From: Hemicordylus capensis
Lineage: Eukaryota; Chordata; Lepidosauria; Squamata; Cordylidae
Length of the DNA stretch: 64,000 nt
Direction of reading: 5' to 3'
Assembly: GCF_027244095.1 (NCBI RefSeq)
Contig: NC_069662.1
Coordinates: 57,684,001 to 57,748,000 of the forward strand
Shown: piece after piece, positions 35,501 to 45,500 of the stretch
Numbering within the stretch: position 1 is the stretch's first letter
How the letters are laid out: the number at the start of each line of letters is the position of its first letter
Translations under genes and position numbers: made by a program
Notes under the pieces: generated by a model
What the model was told of the DNA's origin: nothing
What the model saw: only the letters and a program-made list of their open reading frames with translations
Databases searched by the model: none

Positions 35501-37474
35501 ACGGTAAGTGCAATTTAATGTGTAATGTGCAATTTAATGTGTAATGTGTCCTATTCGGACATTAGGCAGTACGTGTGTACAGGTGTCTGAACACTTGGAC
35601 GAGATTTTGTCTGCATGACTGTAGTTGCATTCCTTTACAAAGTGAACCCGTTAGAAACACTGCAAACTAAGTTCATAAGAACTATATTACAGCTGCCATG
35701 TTGTCTCCCAAATACTGTTATTAGAAGGGAGGTGGGTCTGGTTAGATTTGAATCACATTATTGGAGATCTATCATACTCTACTGGTTAAAATTGGTTTTC
35801 ATGAAAGTCGGCTTAGTGCATTTAATTCTGGAAGACTCCTTTAAATCCAATTGGAAATTGGCAATTACAGAAAAACTTCTATTATATGGATTCTCTCATG
35901 ATGATTTTATTAGATTAGGTTTCGATCAGGCCAGAAGAGAAATTGTGCAACGTTTCCATGACGTGGAGTTGCAGATGGATCATGCAAAGTTACCGATTAG
36001 CATTTACATAGGTAGCCAGTGCACCGAGCTCAAGCCTGCTACATATCTAAGTAGCATTTTAATTCCAAAATTTAGACGAGCTCTAACACTTGCCCGTGTA
36101 AATGCTCTCCCAACAGCTGTGCTCCATGGGAGATTCCAGGGTATACCATACACATCAAGATTATGCCCTTGTGGATCTGGTAACGTTGAAACAACTGCTC
36201 ATGTTTTACTGCACTGTGAATATTACAGAGACATAAGACGCCAACAAATTGCCCCACTTTTGATAAATCTTCCGGGTCGTGGAGAGGATTTCTATTTAAA
36301 CTAATTGCTCACTAATCCTAATCCGGATGTTATTCATATCGTGGCCAAATATTGTTATATAATATGCCAAATGCGTATAAATGTAGTCTGATTTTATATT
36401 ATCATCTTATTATTGTTATTATCATTATTATTTTAATATATTGCTGGTCTACGACCAAAATAAAGTTTTACAATCGAACTGAATTGGGGGGGATGTTTGT
36501 ACAGGAATAGATCCCTCTGAAACTTGTTTGGGCAGTCAGTCAATGGGTATCCTGTAATGGGGCCAATTCCTTCCGGGCTTAGCTCTCAGTCGCATGGCCA
36601 GGGATGATTGAGGCCAGTGCAATGACTGAGCTGCTCTTTCAACCCACAGGCGCTCCAAAGGTACAGCATTGCAAAGGATCCCCAGCTACAGGCTCTGGCC
36701 CAGGAAGCCTGCAGCTGTCTCCTGCAACATGCGGCCAGCCTGCCAGCTTTTCATGTAAGTCCCCCTCAGTGGACATGGCTTGGCTCTTCTTCAGAATCCT
36801 CTGGGACCCCTGCCAGGTGCCAGCTTCAGAAGAAGACCTCCTATTGGTCTCTGGTCACCCTGGGGCTGCCTGGCAGCACACCTGCTGCAGAAGGGCTGTT
36901 TCCACTGGGGCTCACCCTATGCCCCTTAGGACAGCAGCAGTGGCAGGAGGAACAGCAGAGAGCTGGGTTCCCCCTGTGTCTCTTCTGGTTGCCCAGTGCC
37001 CCAAAGAGCCACGCTCCAACTTTGGTAATCCTCAACTTTGCACCCAACTGTATCATCTTTTTGGTAGTCATAGACATGGAAAAAGAAGTCCACATATTGA
37101 ATAAATAAAATGCATCTCTATCTCTGCAGCTGAAAACACTGAAGGATGCTTTCCCGGTAGCATCCAAGAGCAGCATCCAAGGTAACTTGGGCTATTTCCA
37201 GGGAAGTGGGGAGGGCGGAACTGTATCCCTGTAGACCCTCCTTCGTTGATTCAATATGCACGAGTCCCTCCTTACCTCTGATCCAAGTCAATTCAAAGAA
37301 GAAAATCAAGTCTCTTCTCTTCTCTTCAGATGACCTTGTGTTGGAAGAATTTGACGAAGAGGAGGAGTTTGGTCAATGTATGAGCATCAGAAAGGAGAGA
37401 GTGGGAATGATTGAAGAGCCATTTGATATGCCAGAGACTTAATGTTTTGTTTTCTGTTTGGTTTTGCAGGGTGA
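29947..37474 (+). CDS. uncharacterised 11-exon gene, copy A (303 aa)
   Basis: Exons: 29947-29981, 33513-33760, 33907-33950, 34231-34347, 34595-34674, 35044-35134, 35417-35503, 36650-36754, 37130-37181, 37330-37377, 37470-37474. All introns are GT-AG and the phases (2,1,0,0,2,0,0,0,1,1) close to an open frame of 303 codons. The ATG has G at -3 and +4, with an in-frame TAG 15 bp upstream. Residues 1-60 are basic and Cys-containing (RRVCSSCRELFQ, PPRRRFWQRRNR). About 64-87 hold four PPPT-like hexapeptides (APPPTV, APPPTL, DPPPTL, ASLPTP). About 110-270 look alpha-helical (WWTTLLTSIVERV, FQSLQRMIRGFLEEAPSV, LAQEACSCLLQHAASL). Residues 287-303 are acidic (VLEEFDEEEEFGQW). There is no signal peptide or membrane segment. 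The helical part faintly recalls maestro/HEAT-like repeats; I am not sure of it. Function unknown. The paralogue is at 54254-60823. Confidence 0.72.
30334..30580. other. intron 1 sequence without a counterpart in arm B
   Basis: No feature recognised. It lies between the A-arm GGAA-rich run (about 30297-30330) and the 3' end of the R4 LINE. Confidence 0.35.
30581..32500 (-). mobile_element. R4/Dong-clade LINE fragment in intron 1 of gene A
   Basis: On minus, from 5' to 3': DYKKAFDSLPHTWILKCLE (about 32440-32390), then GIFQGDSLSPLLFLIAMTPL and INHLLYMDDLKLYGKS (RT active site, minus frame 31773-32345). The frame 31040-31702 follows, with LYLPRSSGGRGMLQVHQTVE and a Cys-His knuckle CRLCKEADETVDHLISCC. 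The 3' UTR ends in ...TGTGTAAACAAGAAATAATAATA. This order and the YMDD-LKLYGK text fit the R4 clade of reptiles. It is 5'-truncated inside the RT. At least one in-frame stop (near 32343) and a frame change between the two long frames make it inactive. It is absent from arm B. Confidence 0.85.
32505..32790 (-). repeat. family A repeat with long (ATT)n tail
   Basis: (ATT)n at 32510-32542, then ATTTCTATACCGCCCTTCCAAAAATGGCTCAGGGCGG and CTCCCTGTCCCCAAAGGGCTCACATTCTAAAAAG. This is the best-preserved family A copy in the window. It abuts the R4 fragment. Confidence 0.8.
32925..33075. pseudogene. hAT fragment shared by both duplication arms (A side)
   Basis: CTTCTAGTATGCAGTCCACACCCAGCAGCAGTG and CCAGCAGCATGGTGTCCCTAGCAGCGCC resemble 41033-41130 (CTTCTAGCGCATGTTCCACACCCAGCACCAGT, CCAGCAACGTGGCATCCCTGGCAACGCTG) inside a hAT relic. 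The same piece is at 57765-57900 in arm B. Confidence 0.55.
34430..34530 (+). repeat. family A 3'-end fragment in intron 4 (both arms)
   Basis: TTATTTCTCTGTGTAAACAACTTTGGAAACCTCTGTTGAAAAACAGTG is the family A tail. Arm B has the same piece at about 56335-56425, so it predates the duplication. Confidence 0.6.
35545..35650 (+). mobile_element. family B element, cut by a LINE
   Basis: CCTATTCGGACATTAGGCAGTACGTGTGTACAGGTG up to AAAGTGAACC is the left half of family B. The right half, present in arm B (55105-55260), is missing here and replaced by the LINE at 35651-36475. Confidence 0.75.
35651..36475 (+). mobile_element. non-LTR LINE ORF2 C-terminal fragment in intron 7 of gene A
   Basis: Open for 229 codons to 36304. 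LETLQTKFIRTILQLPCCLP leads to RREVGLVRFESHYWRS, and a C-terminal knuckle LCPCGSGNVETTAHVLLHC lies at about 36164-36220. The 3' UTR has ATT-rich text and ends CGACCAAAATAAAGTTTTACAATC. The clade is not certain (Vingi/I-like is possible). Arm B shows the empty site. Relative to it, about 190 bp of target (the right half of family B) were deleted during insertion. Confidence 0.78.
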
Positions 37475-37481
37475 GAGATAA

Positions 37482-39979
37482 CTGCTGTTCAAACCAGAAG
37501 AATATGCTATCCTAGACACCAGGCCAGGTTTATCCAACACTTGCTTGGGCTGATGGCATCATCCACTGTGGCACTGCCCCAGGCCTTTCTTCGCCTAAGG
37601 ACTTTACAGGCTTGGTTTCTGCGCAGGTTTCGCCCGCAAAGACACTCTCAACAGTGGCTCCTTGCAGTACCTCGCAGGGGGCAGTCTCCTGATAGACATG
37701 CACGTCCAGCCTCACTCAAGGGACTCTATTCCACATGCGAAGGCCCACCCTTATGATCACCACAGATGCCATCCCCAGTACGGGATGGGGAGCGCATTTC
37801 AAAGACCTAGTGGTCGCTGGGACTTGGACAAAGGCAGAACGATGCCATCACATCAGTTATCTCAAGCTCAGGGTGATGTTCTTGGTGCTCAAGGCTTTCT
37901 GTCATTGGATAGAAGGATCTGCTGTACTCCTCACAGACAACACTATGGCCGGATCTTACCTGAACAGACAGGGAGGGACAGCATCTCTTTCTCTGCTCAG
38001 TCTGGCAATGCGACTCTGGATGTGGTGCCTGGAGTGGGGAATTTGGCCTTTGGCAGTACACATCCAAGGGAATGTCAACACTTTGGTGGATGCACTGAGT
38101 CGTGAAACATCCTTTCTCACAAATGGTGCCTGGATCCGGGCATGCTGCGCAAGATCTTCCACAAGTGGAGAGCTCTGCGTTTAGATGTATTTGCGTCAGC
38201 CCAGAATTCTCAGTGTGTGCAATTCTGCAGCAGGGTGGGAAGGGATCCAGAGTTGGAAGAGGACGCCTTCCTCCTGAACTGGGGCTACCAACTCCTGGAC
38301 ATGTTTCCTCCATTCCCCTTGATACCAAGAGTCCTACAGAAAATTGTCCAGGTCGAGGCCATATGTATCCTAATCGCACCATGGTGGCCCAGGCAACTCT
38401 GGTTCACCACACTTCTTCAGTTGTCACACAGGACGTACCAGCATCTTCCATCGTTACCATACCCTCTGATGGGGGAAGGCAGCTGTTGTCTCCAGCTGGA
38501 CGTGGAGTCTCTGCATCTGACTGCCTGGTGGATAGAGGCGCAACCTCCTTCAGTGAGCCAGTGCAGGCAGTGCTGATGGCGGCAAGGAAGCCTTCCACCT
38601 TGAAATCTTACTCAGCCAAATGGACTTGTTTCTCTAAGTCTATGGCTGACAAGGGTGGTTCTGTGACTGAAGCTCCTTTGTCATTCATTTTTGATTATTT
38701 GCTGTCTCTGAAAGACAAAGGATTGTCTGTTTCTTCCTTAAGGGTTCACTTAGCGGCTATAGCCGACAGGCATTCTGTGTCTGGTTTGTTCTCTCACAAA
38801 TTGGTTAACAGGTTTTTGAAGGGGATGCTCCATTTGTTTGCGCCTGGCCCTAAATCTGTCCCACCTTGGAATTTTCTACTGGTTCTGAAGCAGTGAATGA
38901 AGGCTCCTTTCGAACTCATGGCTACATGTAACTTTAAACTGTTGTCCTTAAAAAGAGTGTTTCTCGTTGCAATTACCTCAGCTAAACGAGTGAGTGAAAT
39001 TAAAGCATTGCGCTCTGATGCCCCTTATTTGGTGTTCCATAAAGATAGAGTTGTATTAGAGCCTGATGTTTTTTTTGCCCAAGGTGGCTTCTGAGTTTCG
39101 CATGTTGCAAGATATTTCTTTGCCTACCTTTCCCCCTACACCTACCTCAGATGAGGAGCGTGCATATCACTCACTGGACGTTAGGAGGGCTCTTGCCTTC
39201 TTTAAAGACAGAACGCAATCCTTCTGCAAATCTAAGTTTTTGTTCATTTCATATGCAGACCCATCAAAGGGACTACCAGTCTCATCGCAAAGGATTGCCG
39301 CTTGGGTCAAGGAGGCTATCTCCTTGGCGTATCAATTGGCTTCAGAACCCCTGCCTGTCTGTTTTAGGGCACACTCCATGCGGGCAATGGCTACCTCATT
39401 GGTTTTCTATAACCTTGTCTCTATGTCTGACATTTATAAGGCCACTACATGGTCACGTCCAACTACCTTCATCCCACATGATGCTTTGGACTTTCACTCC
39501 AGGTCTCAGGCAATGTTTGATGCCTCTGTTCTCCGTTCTGCTTCCATTGAGAAATAAAGTTTGCTTCTTTGATTTCCTTTGTTGCGTTATTTCTCTGCTG
39601 GGTTTGGGCTGCACCCTCCATCCAGGTACGATAGCTTGCTATTATCCCATGTGTGGTGCACAGAGCCCATGAAGAAGAAAGGCAGGTTGCTCTCCTGTAA
39701 CTGTAGTTCTTCAAGTGGTCTTCTCAAAGACCACACAAGCCACCCATCCTCCCTGCTGCAACGTGTTCTTGTATGTGCTTAGGTTTGGAGCTGCGGAGGT
39801 CTCAGGACTGAGGGAATCAGGCAAGCTGTCAGACAGGGGGAGCTGGTTTTCCCACTCTTTTTTCCTTATAAGGTAAAGCTTTAGAAGTTTCCGGACCGTG
39901 GATCTGTGCAGTTTCAAATCCCATGTGTGAATGCACAGAAGACCACTCAAAGAACTACAGTTACAGGTGAGCAACCTGC
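37482..39979 (+). mobile_element. DIRS-like retrotransposon fossil directly after gene A
   Basis: The parts in order are an RNase H region (37735-38184; TDAIPSTGWGAHF, LTDNTMAGSYLNRQGGT, HIQGNVNTLVDALSRE) and a tyrosine recombinase (about 38560-39557; RAHSMRAMATSLVFYN near its end). A 3' module follows, with inverted repeats AGGTTGCTCTCCTGTAACTGTAGTTCTT (39683-39710) and its complement (39952-39979). The gag and most of the reverse transcriptase are absent. The copy is broken at a few places but well preserved, so probably fairly young. The left edge coincides with the end of similarity between the gene arms. Confidence 0.85.
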
Positions 39980-39994
39980 CTTTCTCCCCTGTCA

Positions 39995-40100
39995 TTTCAG
40001 GCAGCGCTTGCTGCCTAAAAGCATCTATTTCCCTTTCTCTCCCTTGCTGGAGGGAGAGACAGGGAAATAGGTGCTTTCAGGCAGCAAGCGCTGCCTGAAA
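39995..40100. mobile_element. fold-back MITE, about 106 bp
   Basis: TTTCAGGCAGCGCTTGCTGCCT...AAATA.... pairs with ...TATTT...AGGCAGCAAGCGCTGCCTGAAA. Stems of about 45 bp meet at CTTGCTGGA. Confidence 0.8.
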
Positions 40101-40317
40101 AGAACATTGGAGTGCTTGGTCAGGGCCCGGGCATGGGCGGGGGGAGTTTGATAGGGGCTCTTCCAGAACCCGAGCCACGCGCCCCCCCTTACGGACTTCA
40201 GCAGTCCTTTCCATTGGTGGCCTGGGTTCTCTGGACCCGTTCGCATGATGGTGGCTCCGCCCCTGGTCGGCCTGTTGGCTTAGGAATCCATAGGAGTCTC
40301 TAATTAGGAATCCATAG

Positions 40318-40408
40318 GCTCTGTTGATCCTTTTGGATCTCTTGAGTCTCAGCAGTTTTTTATATCATTGATCATGGTATCCTCCTGGAGCCCCTGAAGG
40401 GGTCCTTC
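40318..40408 (+). mobile_element. L2-clade LINE fragment
   Basis: TTGATCCTTTTGGATCTCTTGAGT, then ATATCATTGATCATGGTATCCTCCTGGA, reads as the RT motif LLDLS.AF.IIDHGILLE, the L2-type D.A block, slightly diverged. Confidence 0.6.
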
Positions 40409-40628
40409 TGCTTCCACGGCTGCGCTTGTGGAGAAGTGCTGCAAGATTGCAACCCATTTCCAATGGAGTGAGAAGGGCAGGCGCATGCTCTGTGAGCAGC
40501 AGCATGAGCTTGACCTCCCTCGACACCTCATCCATGGGGATGTTGAGAACTGGTGGGTCGCCACCCTTCTCTTGCTCCAGCACCTGCTAAAGCAAGAGGT
40601 GGCCATCCACAACTTGGCAAAGTATCGT

Positions 40629-40663
<35 letters not shown>

Positions 40664-41250
40664 CCTCTCCAACTTGGAGTGGTAGCTCATGTCTGGGCCA
40701 GTCTTGGCACTCGAGCCCTCCCTGTTTGCCACAAAGAGTGTACTGAGGCAATGCCTCTTAGCCAGGCTCTGCCCACCACACTTCTCCTGGAGAAGGTGAT
40801 GAGAGAACTCCAGACCTCCCTGACCATTAGGGACGCCAAAGCCCTGGCAGGTTGGCTGAGGACTGGGTGGGTGGAGAAGCTATGCAACAAACTGAGTGAC
40901 GCAGGAGACCATACTTTGGCCTGCCTGTGTTGACCCAACTATGAAGGGAAATGCCATCAGCCCTGGTTGAGTGGGTTAGTGAAGCAAAGCAGAGGAGGCT
41001 CGATAACCAGGGGAGGGTGCTGGCACACCTACTTCTAGCGCATGTTCCACACCCAGCACCAGTATGGGTAGGTCTTCGCCCCCTCCTCTTCCCAGTCCAG
41101 CAACGTGGCATCCCTGGCAACGCTGCTGGCAGTTCCACACCTTTGTTCCATCCAGCAGGGGTGCTTTGGCACAGGAGGAGAGAGGGGGCACCCTGCCCCG
41201 AAACCGGAGCCAGCCGAAACATGGTTGGGTGTACGTCTACGAGGTGATTC
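40405..41250 (+). pseudogene. degenerate hAT transposase, second relic
   Basis: KIATHFQWSEKGRRMLCEQQ and PRHLIHGDVENWWVATLLLL align with KLATHFHFSEKSRRLLLHKQ and PHHLIPSDVETRWNSIFLLF of the open frame at 62121-64000. AMPLSQALPTTLLLEKVMRE, LQTSLTIRDAKALAGWLRT and DHTLACLC match TTPLSQALPTAMGLEKLMGE, LQISLTTPEGRALAGRLKS and EYVLACLC. The RW of the RWNS block is NWW here. A (TG)n run (40628-40661) interrupts the coding text. The dimerisation domain is missing. Confidence 0.82.
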
Positions 41251-41616
41251 ATAGTTAGAAAAATTAACCACGTGTTCAACAACCGTTGGTTTTGTCTTAC
41301 ATGTGAATGTGGCCAGTGTGTATCATCATCCCTACACGAGTCTGAAATGCTGACCAGCCAGCATAAAGCAATGGGCACTTGACAGGGTTTCACACTGAAC
41401 AATGTACTACTGCTCCATTCCAAAGCAGGTTAGTTGCCCTTCAGTCTCATTGAAATCAAAGGGACCGTCAAGTCAAGTCTCAATGTTAAGCTCAAAGGAA
41501 AGCACGGAGCAAACCATGTCCACATGAAAACTTCTGAAAAGCTGAAAAGCTTGGGTATGCTCTCACCAACAGAAGTTGGTTCAATGAAAGAGATTACCTC
41601 ACTGACAATGATTCTT
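41251..41616. other. unassigned sequence
   Basis: No feature recognised. Confidence 0.35.
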
Positions 41617-41739
41617 AGGAACATAGGAAGCTGCCATCTAGTCAGAGCATAGGTCCATCAAGCTCAGTATTGTCTACACAGCCTGGCTGTGGCTTCTCCA
41701 AGGTTGCAGGCAGGAATCTCTCTCAGCCCTATCTATCCC

Positions 41740-44112
41740 TCCGCCCTGCGAGATCTTCCCGGGAGGGAGGAGGAGGGTGAGGGGATAGCCGAACCACCTG
41801 TCCACTCAGAACCGTACTCTGAGGTTAGGGTAAAATTTGTAGCTCATGCCGATGATGTTACATTACTGTTATCGAATGAAAATGAAATCTCTGTAATACT
41901 AGACCTCTTCTGGGAACATGGCAAGATCTCGGGCTCAGAATCAAATGCTGACAAAAGTGTATTTGTTAAAATGGACCCCGGACGTCAGCAACTCTCGTGC
42001 CTACCCATCTCTGAATGTAAAGACGAAGGGGCCCCAGAGTCCAAACTGAAGTGGGCAGATACAGTAAACATTTGGGGGATTGAATATGGGATTAAGGGAA
42101 AAGTCTGGGGGGGGCAGGAATTGGACAGATTGGGAAGAAAAAGTAATGCTTAAAATCACCATGTGGAAAAAATGGAGCCTTGCCATGTACCAGAAAGCGG
42201 TTTACATCCGTACGTACCTGATACCCCTGGTGCATAACCTGGCAGTAGTCTATCCTCCCCTGCTCGATCTCCTTCAGAGAGTTGAAAAAGCCAGATCTTC
42301 CGTCTAGTATGGCACACAGCGTCCTTCCCTTTGGCCCGTGCGGTAGCATTTAAGGAGGTTGAGCGGGGAGGACTAGCCCTACCTGCCCTGCAACCCTATT
42401 TTGTAACTGAATTCATGTCCTACAATTTTGGAAACTGGATTTTCGTGAATGTCCATGATATGTCCAACCTCCTGCAAATAACCTGGGTCTCGCTTTTCGC
42501 TCTGTGTTGGCGCAAGTCAGCATGGGGCATAGCATGGTGGGGGGAAAGGATCTTTCAATGGTAATATCACACAAGTATGAAAAAGAGAACACCCGGACTA
42601 CTTGAGAGATTTGTTATTCACACTTAAAAAATGGAAGGTTGAACCGGATCTATTTAAAGGATCCTCCTCAGTTAAGCAGCTGAGGAAAACAATTTATGGA
42701 GAGATTCTAGAAGTGGGTTTCTTAAAACCTGATTTAAAAGGTAAATGCTACAAACACCGCACTTCACAGTTCTTGTTGCAACCCGATCACCCTATCGCTC
42801 TCTTCAAGGAGAAAAAAGTCCCTTTCCATTGATGGGAAACAAGGTGGCGCTTATACCATCAAGTACTACCACTTAATGCGGTTAAGCCATGGCTTCCAGA
42901 GGAGCAGCAAGAGTGCCCTCAAATTACTTGCAAACAGAAAGCTAGTGAGCTAGGTAAAACTTTCAGGGAAACCCACTCACATGTCTTAGAAGAGTGTGTG
43001 GCAGCCAAAAGAGTGTGGCAGGGAGTAAGCAAGCTGTTAGAGTGGCCTGATTTGGAAAAACAGACTTGGGAAGAACTAACACCGGGTTTGAGCCACAGAA
43101 CCTCTTTTCGAGGTCCCAGAAATAAACCTTCAAGGAAACGGGACACAACGGGTGTCCTCATTGTTGGAAATTCTCTGTGGTGAGAGAATCCCTTTTCAAT
43201 ATAGCAGAGTGCACAGAGGCACAAACACAGCGGATTTAGTGAGACATGCGTGTGTGCTAAGAGTAAAGTAACTTGGAGCCAATTGCTAGTTTCAAATCAA
43301 TATAAAAGGCATTTATTAAGGAACTCCATTCTAGATAGGAAAGTGAGGATTTAGGATCTCTAATCCATCTATCTAAGTGGATGCAGATGGATTCACCATC
43401 TTCTCTGCACATATGGTGCAGGGCAAGAGACTTGCCATGTTGCAAGGTAAAGAGCCAGGTAGCAAGAGAGAGAAGAGAAGAAGGAAGGAAGTCCCTGAGA
43501 TTAGTCATCTACATTTCAAAGGGATAGCATCAGAGCAGCGGGAAGTGATGACCAAATGTCTTTGACCTTCTAGCCCTCTGACTTACTAGTCTGTCCTCCA
43601 CTGTCTGAGGCATGAGACAGCGCAAAGTCCTTTAACTTTCCAACACTCATACTAGGGAATTGGAATGTTCCCCTCCTCGTAATCAGTAAACCTGTATGTC
43701 ATTGATGCAATGCTCCTGCATAGGAATAGAGAGGGAAGGCGCAACCAAGAGGTTCACGCAGATGAGACAGTAAATCTCTTCTGGAAAAGTTTGTATGGTT
43801 ATGTGCAAAAAGACAAGAGTATCTCTTCTAAACAGCAATGGGACAAATTGTGGAAATGGACGTCGGATGTAACCCCCCCCCAGTTACCTGATGTGCCTTG
43901 AAATCCCCCACCCCCGAGTTACAGTACTACCTGCATATACTTCATAACCTTGTGGGTTTCCAAATCATTGTGTGTCAATCTTTGTAGATATATCATGTAC
44001 AAACAACCACTTTGTATATCATTGTGCTTTGGCCACGTACTGTATGCTTTGGTAGTTTGTTGGTTCAATTAAAAAAATCTTGTCCTATTAAAAATAAATA
44101 AATCTTGTCCTA
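41740..44112 (+). mobile_element. L1/Tx1-like LINE fragment inside the 5S-SINE
   Basis: RT active-site block VKFVAHADDVTLLLSNENE (about 41830-41885), followed by GSESNADKS and, later, TVNIWGIEYGIKGKVWG. The C-terminal part includes RVWQGVSKLLEWPDL (about 43010-43060) and a 3' end with repeated AATCTTGTCCTAT. ADDVTLL plus SG..N..KS fits Tx1-like L1 elements. It is 5'-truncated just before the RT active site, has many stops and shifts, and is interrupted by the repeat at 43158-43720. Confidence 0.7.
43158..43720 (+). repeat. LTR-like insertion in the Tx1-like LINE
   Basis: Starts TTGTTGGAAATTCTCTGTGG. It shares GCAGAGTGCACAGAGGCACAAA and AGTAACTTGGAGCCA with 15495-15640. LINE sequence resumes after about 43720. 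The length and blunt interruption suit a solo LTR or similar. Ends and family are not proven. Confidence 0.4.
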
Positions 44113-44295
44113 TCTAGGAGAAGCCAGGGAAGGAACTTGGAACCTTCTGCTCTTCCCAGAGTGGCTCCATCCACTACAGGGAGTATCTTACAGTGCTCAC
44201 ACATCTAGTCTCCTATGCATATATAACCAGGGCGGACCCTGGTTAGCTCTGGGAACCAGTCATGCTTGTTATCACAAGACCAGCTCTCCTCTCAT

Positions 44296-44966
44296 TCTTG
44301 GAAGTCAGCAAGATAATTGGTTTTTAAAAATAGGGATCTATTTCTGGCAAACTGAAGTAGCAGAGAAAAAACAGGATTTCTGCTCTGTGCCTTGACTGGT
44401 TCCCTGGGAGAAACAACTAAATTCCTCTGTAGAAAGAATAATCGAGAAGGTACATTTTGAAAAAACAGCCGTTCAGCACTGACGTTGACCTGGAGCCACA
44501 AATTCAAAAAGCATCCTAACTAAAGGAAGAGGTATCATAATACACAGAGACCAATCATGCACACAGAAGACCAGGCGACCTGCCTTCAGCTCTTCAGAAC
44601 CAAAGGAGAAGCAGAGATTCTGTCTGGAGTGAGTGGGGAATGGGGGAGTTGGAGGGGGCCTTGTGGGCCACCTGGGCCACCTGGGCCAATCTGCTGCATG
44701 ACGCTGGGAATCCAGAGCTAGAGAATCCCCAGCACAGCTGACGATCCAGTCTCTGCTCCAAGACCTTCAGCGAGGGGCAGCCCCGGCCCAGGTGAAGGCT
44801 TCCATTCTCAAACGGCACTTCATGGGTATGTTTGAGGGATGTATGTGGTCACAGCAGCTTACATATCTGTCCGTTTCTGAGCCACAGCTTCCCAAGAGGA
44901 ATGTCATGGTTTAGCACTAACTCCATGAGAAATATGACGACATGCGCACTCCTTTGAAGCTATTCT
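44296..44966. other. unassigned sequence
   Basis: No feature recognised. Confidence 0.35.
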
Positions 44967-45020
44967 GACGATCACTGAAAACCGGGCTAGAGGAGCCCAT
45001 CTCGATTTTCAGTGATCGTC
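44967..45020. repeat. 54-nt perfect-stem hairpin
   Basis: GACGATCACTGAAAA (44967-44981) pairs exactly with TTTTCAGTGATCGTC (45006-45020) around a 24-nt loop. It is probably the closely apposed ends of a deleted inverted-repeat transposon. Confidence 0.85.
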
Positions 45021-45039
45021 TGGACAGCGGACTTGTCTC

Positions 45040-45500
45040 TTTATGTTTTCTGCTGCTGTGAGGGAGGTTTGCTGGATTTGGGGAAGTGGGAAGGCAATGG
45101 AGTTGGGAAAGGGGGGCAGCTAAAGCAACTGAAGTGGATGCTTCTGTTTGCTGCTGCTCCCAAAAGGGGTGGTGTTTTATTGTGGGCCATCTTATTTATT
45201 TATCTATCTATGTAAACCGCTTTGGGAACTTTTGTTGAAAAGCAGTATATAAATATGTGTCATATTCGTATTGTGGGGAGTTGGGAGGAGTTGTGGGGTG
45301 GGAGACAAGCAGCAAGACCAGTGGACTGGTTTTTTCTATGGTGTTCAGGCAAGCAAGAGGATTGCTGGATGTGGGGAGGCAGAGAGTTAGCCCAAGCAAA
45401 ATAAGTGGACTCTTCTGTTTGCTGCTGCTCAAAAGAGGCTTTGCGGAGGGTGGGGGGTTGTTGCTGTGGGGAGGTAGGAGGAAATTCAAAGCTGTGTTGA
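45040..45500. repeat. diverged direct repeats around a family A tail
   Basis: About 45065-45170 and 45355-45450 share GCTGGATTTGGGGA.GTGGGA-like text and TCTGTTTGCTGCTGCTC. Between them, 45180-45265 holds the family A tail TGTAAACCGCTTTGGGAACTTTTGTTGAAAAGCAGTATATAAATA. Confidence 0.5.

Larger units (their letters stand above)
29534..37481 (+). repeat. large inverted duplication, arm A
   Basis: From CAAGAGGACCAATGGCC (29534) to GAGAGATAA (37481) this segment matches the reverse complement of 54247-61260: the 5' flank, all 11 exons and most intron sequence. Each arm has private insertions. Here they are an R4 LINE plus family A in intron 1, another LINE in intron 7, and about 200 extra bp in intron 8. 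Similarity ends 7 bp after the stop codon of gene A. Confidence 0.92.
41617..44295 (-). repeat. 5S rRNA-derived SINE, copy 3, split by a LINE
   Basis: The tail half is 41617-41739 (AGGAACATAGGAAGCTGCC... CAGCCCTATCT). The pol III head half is 44113-44295 (AGGAGAAGCCAGGGAAGG... ACAAGACCAGCTCTCC). CCTATCT at both joints is the target duplication of the inserted LINE. Confidence 0.85.

Noticed and set aside
36604-37104. 166-codon plus frame overlapping exon 8 of gene A
   Set aside because: It runs through a splice donor in another frame, and its counterpart in arm B is an intron.
29947-37474. Assigning the gene pair to the maestro (MROH) family
   Set aside because: Only a faint resemblance of helical text in exons 7-8. 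The predicted protein is much shorter than MROH proteins, so I left the family open.
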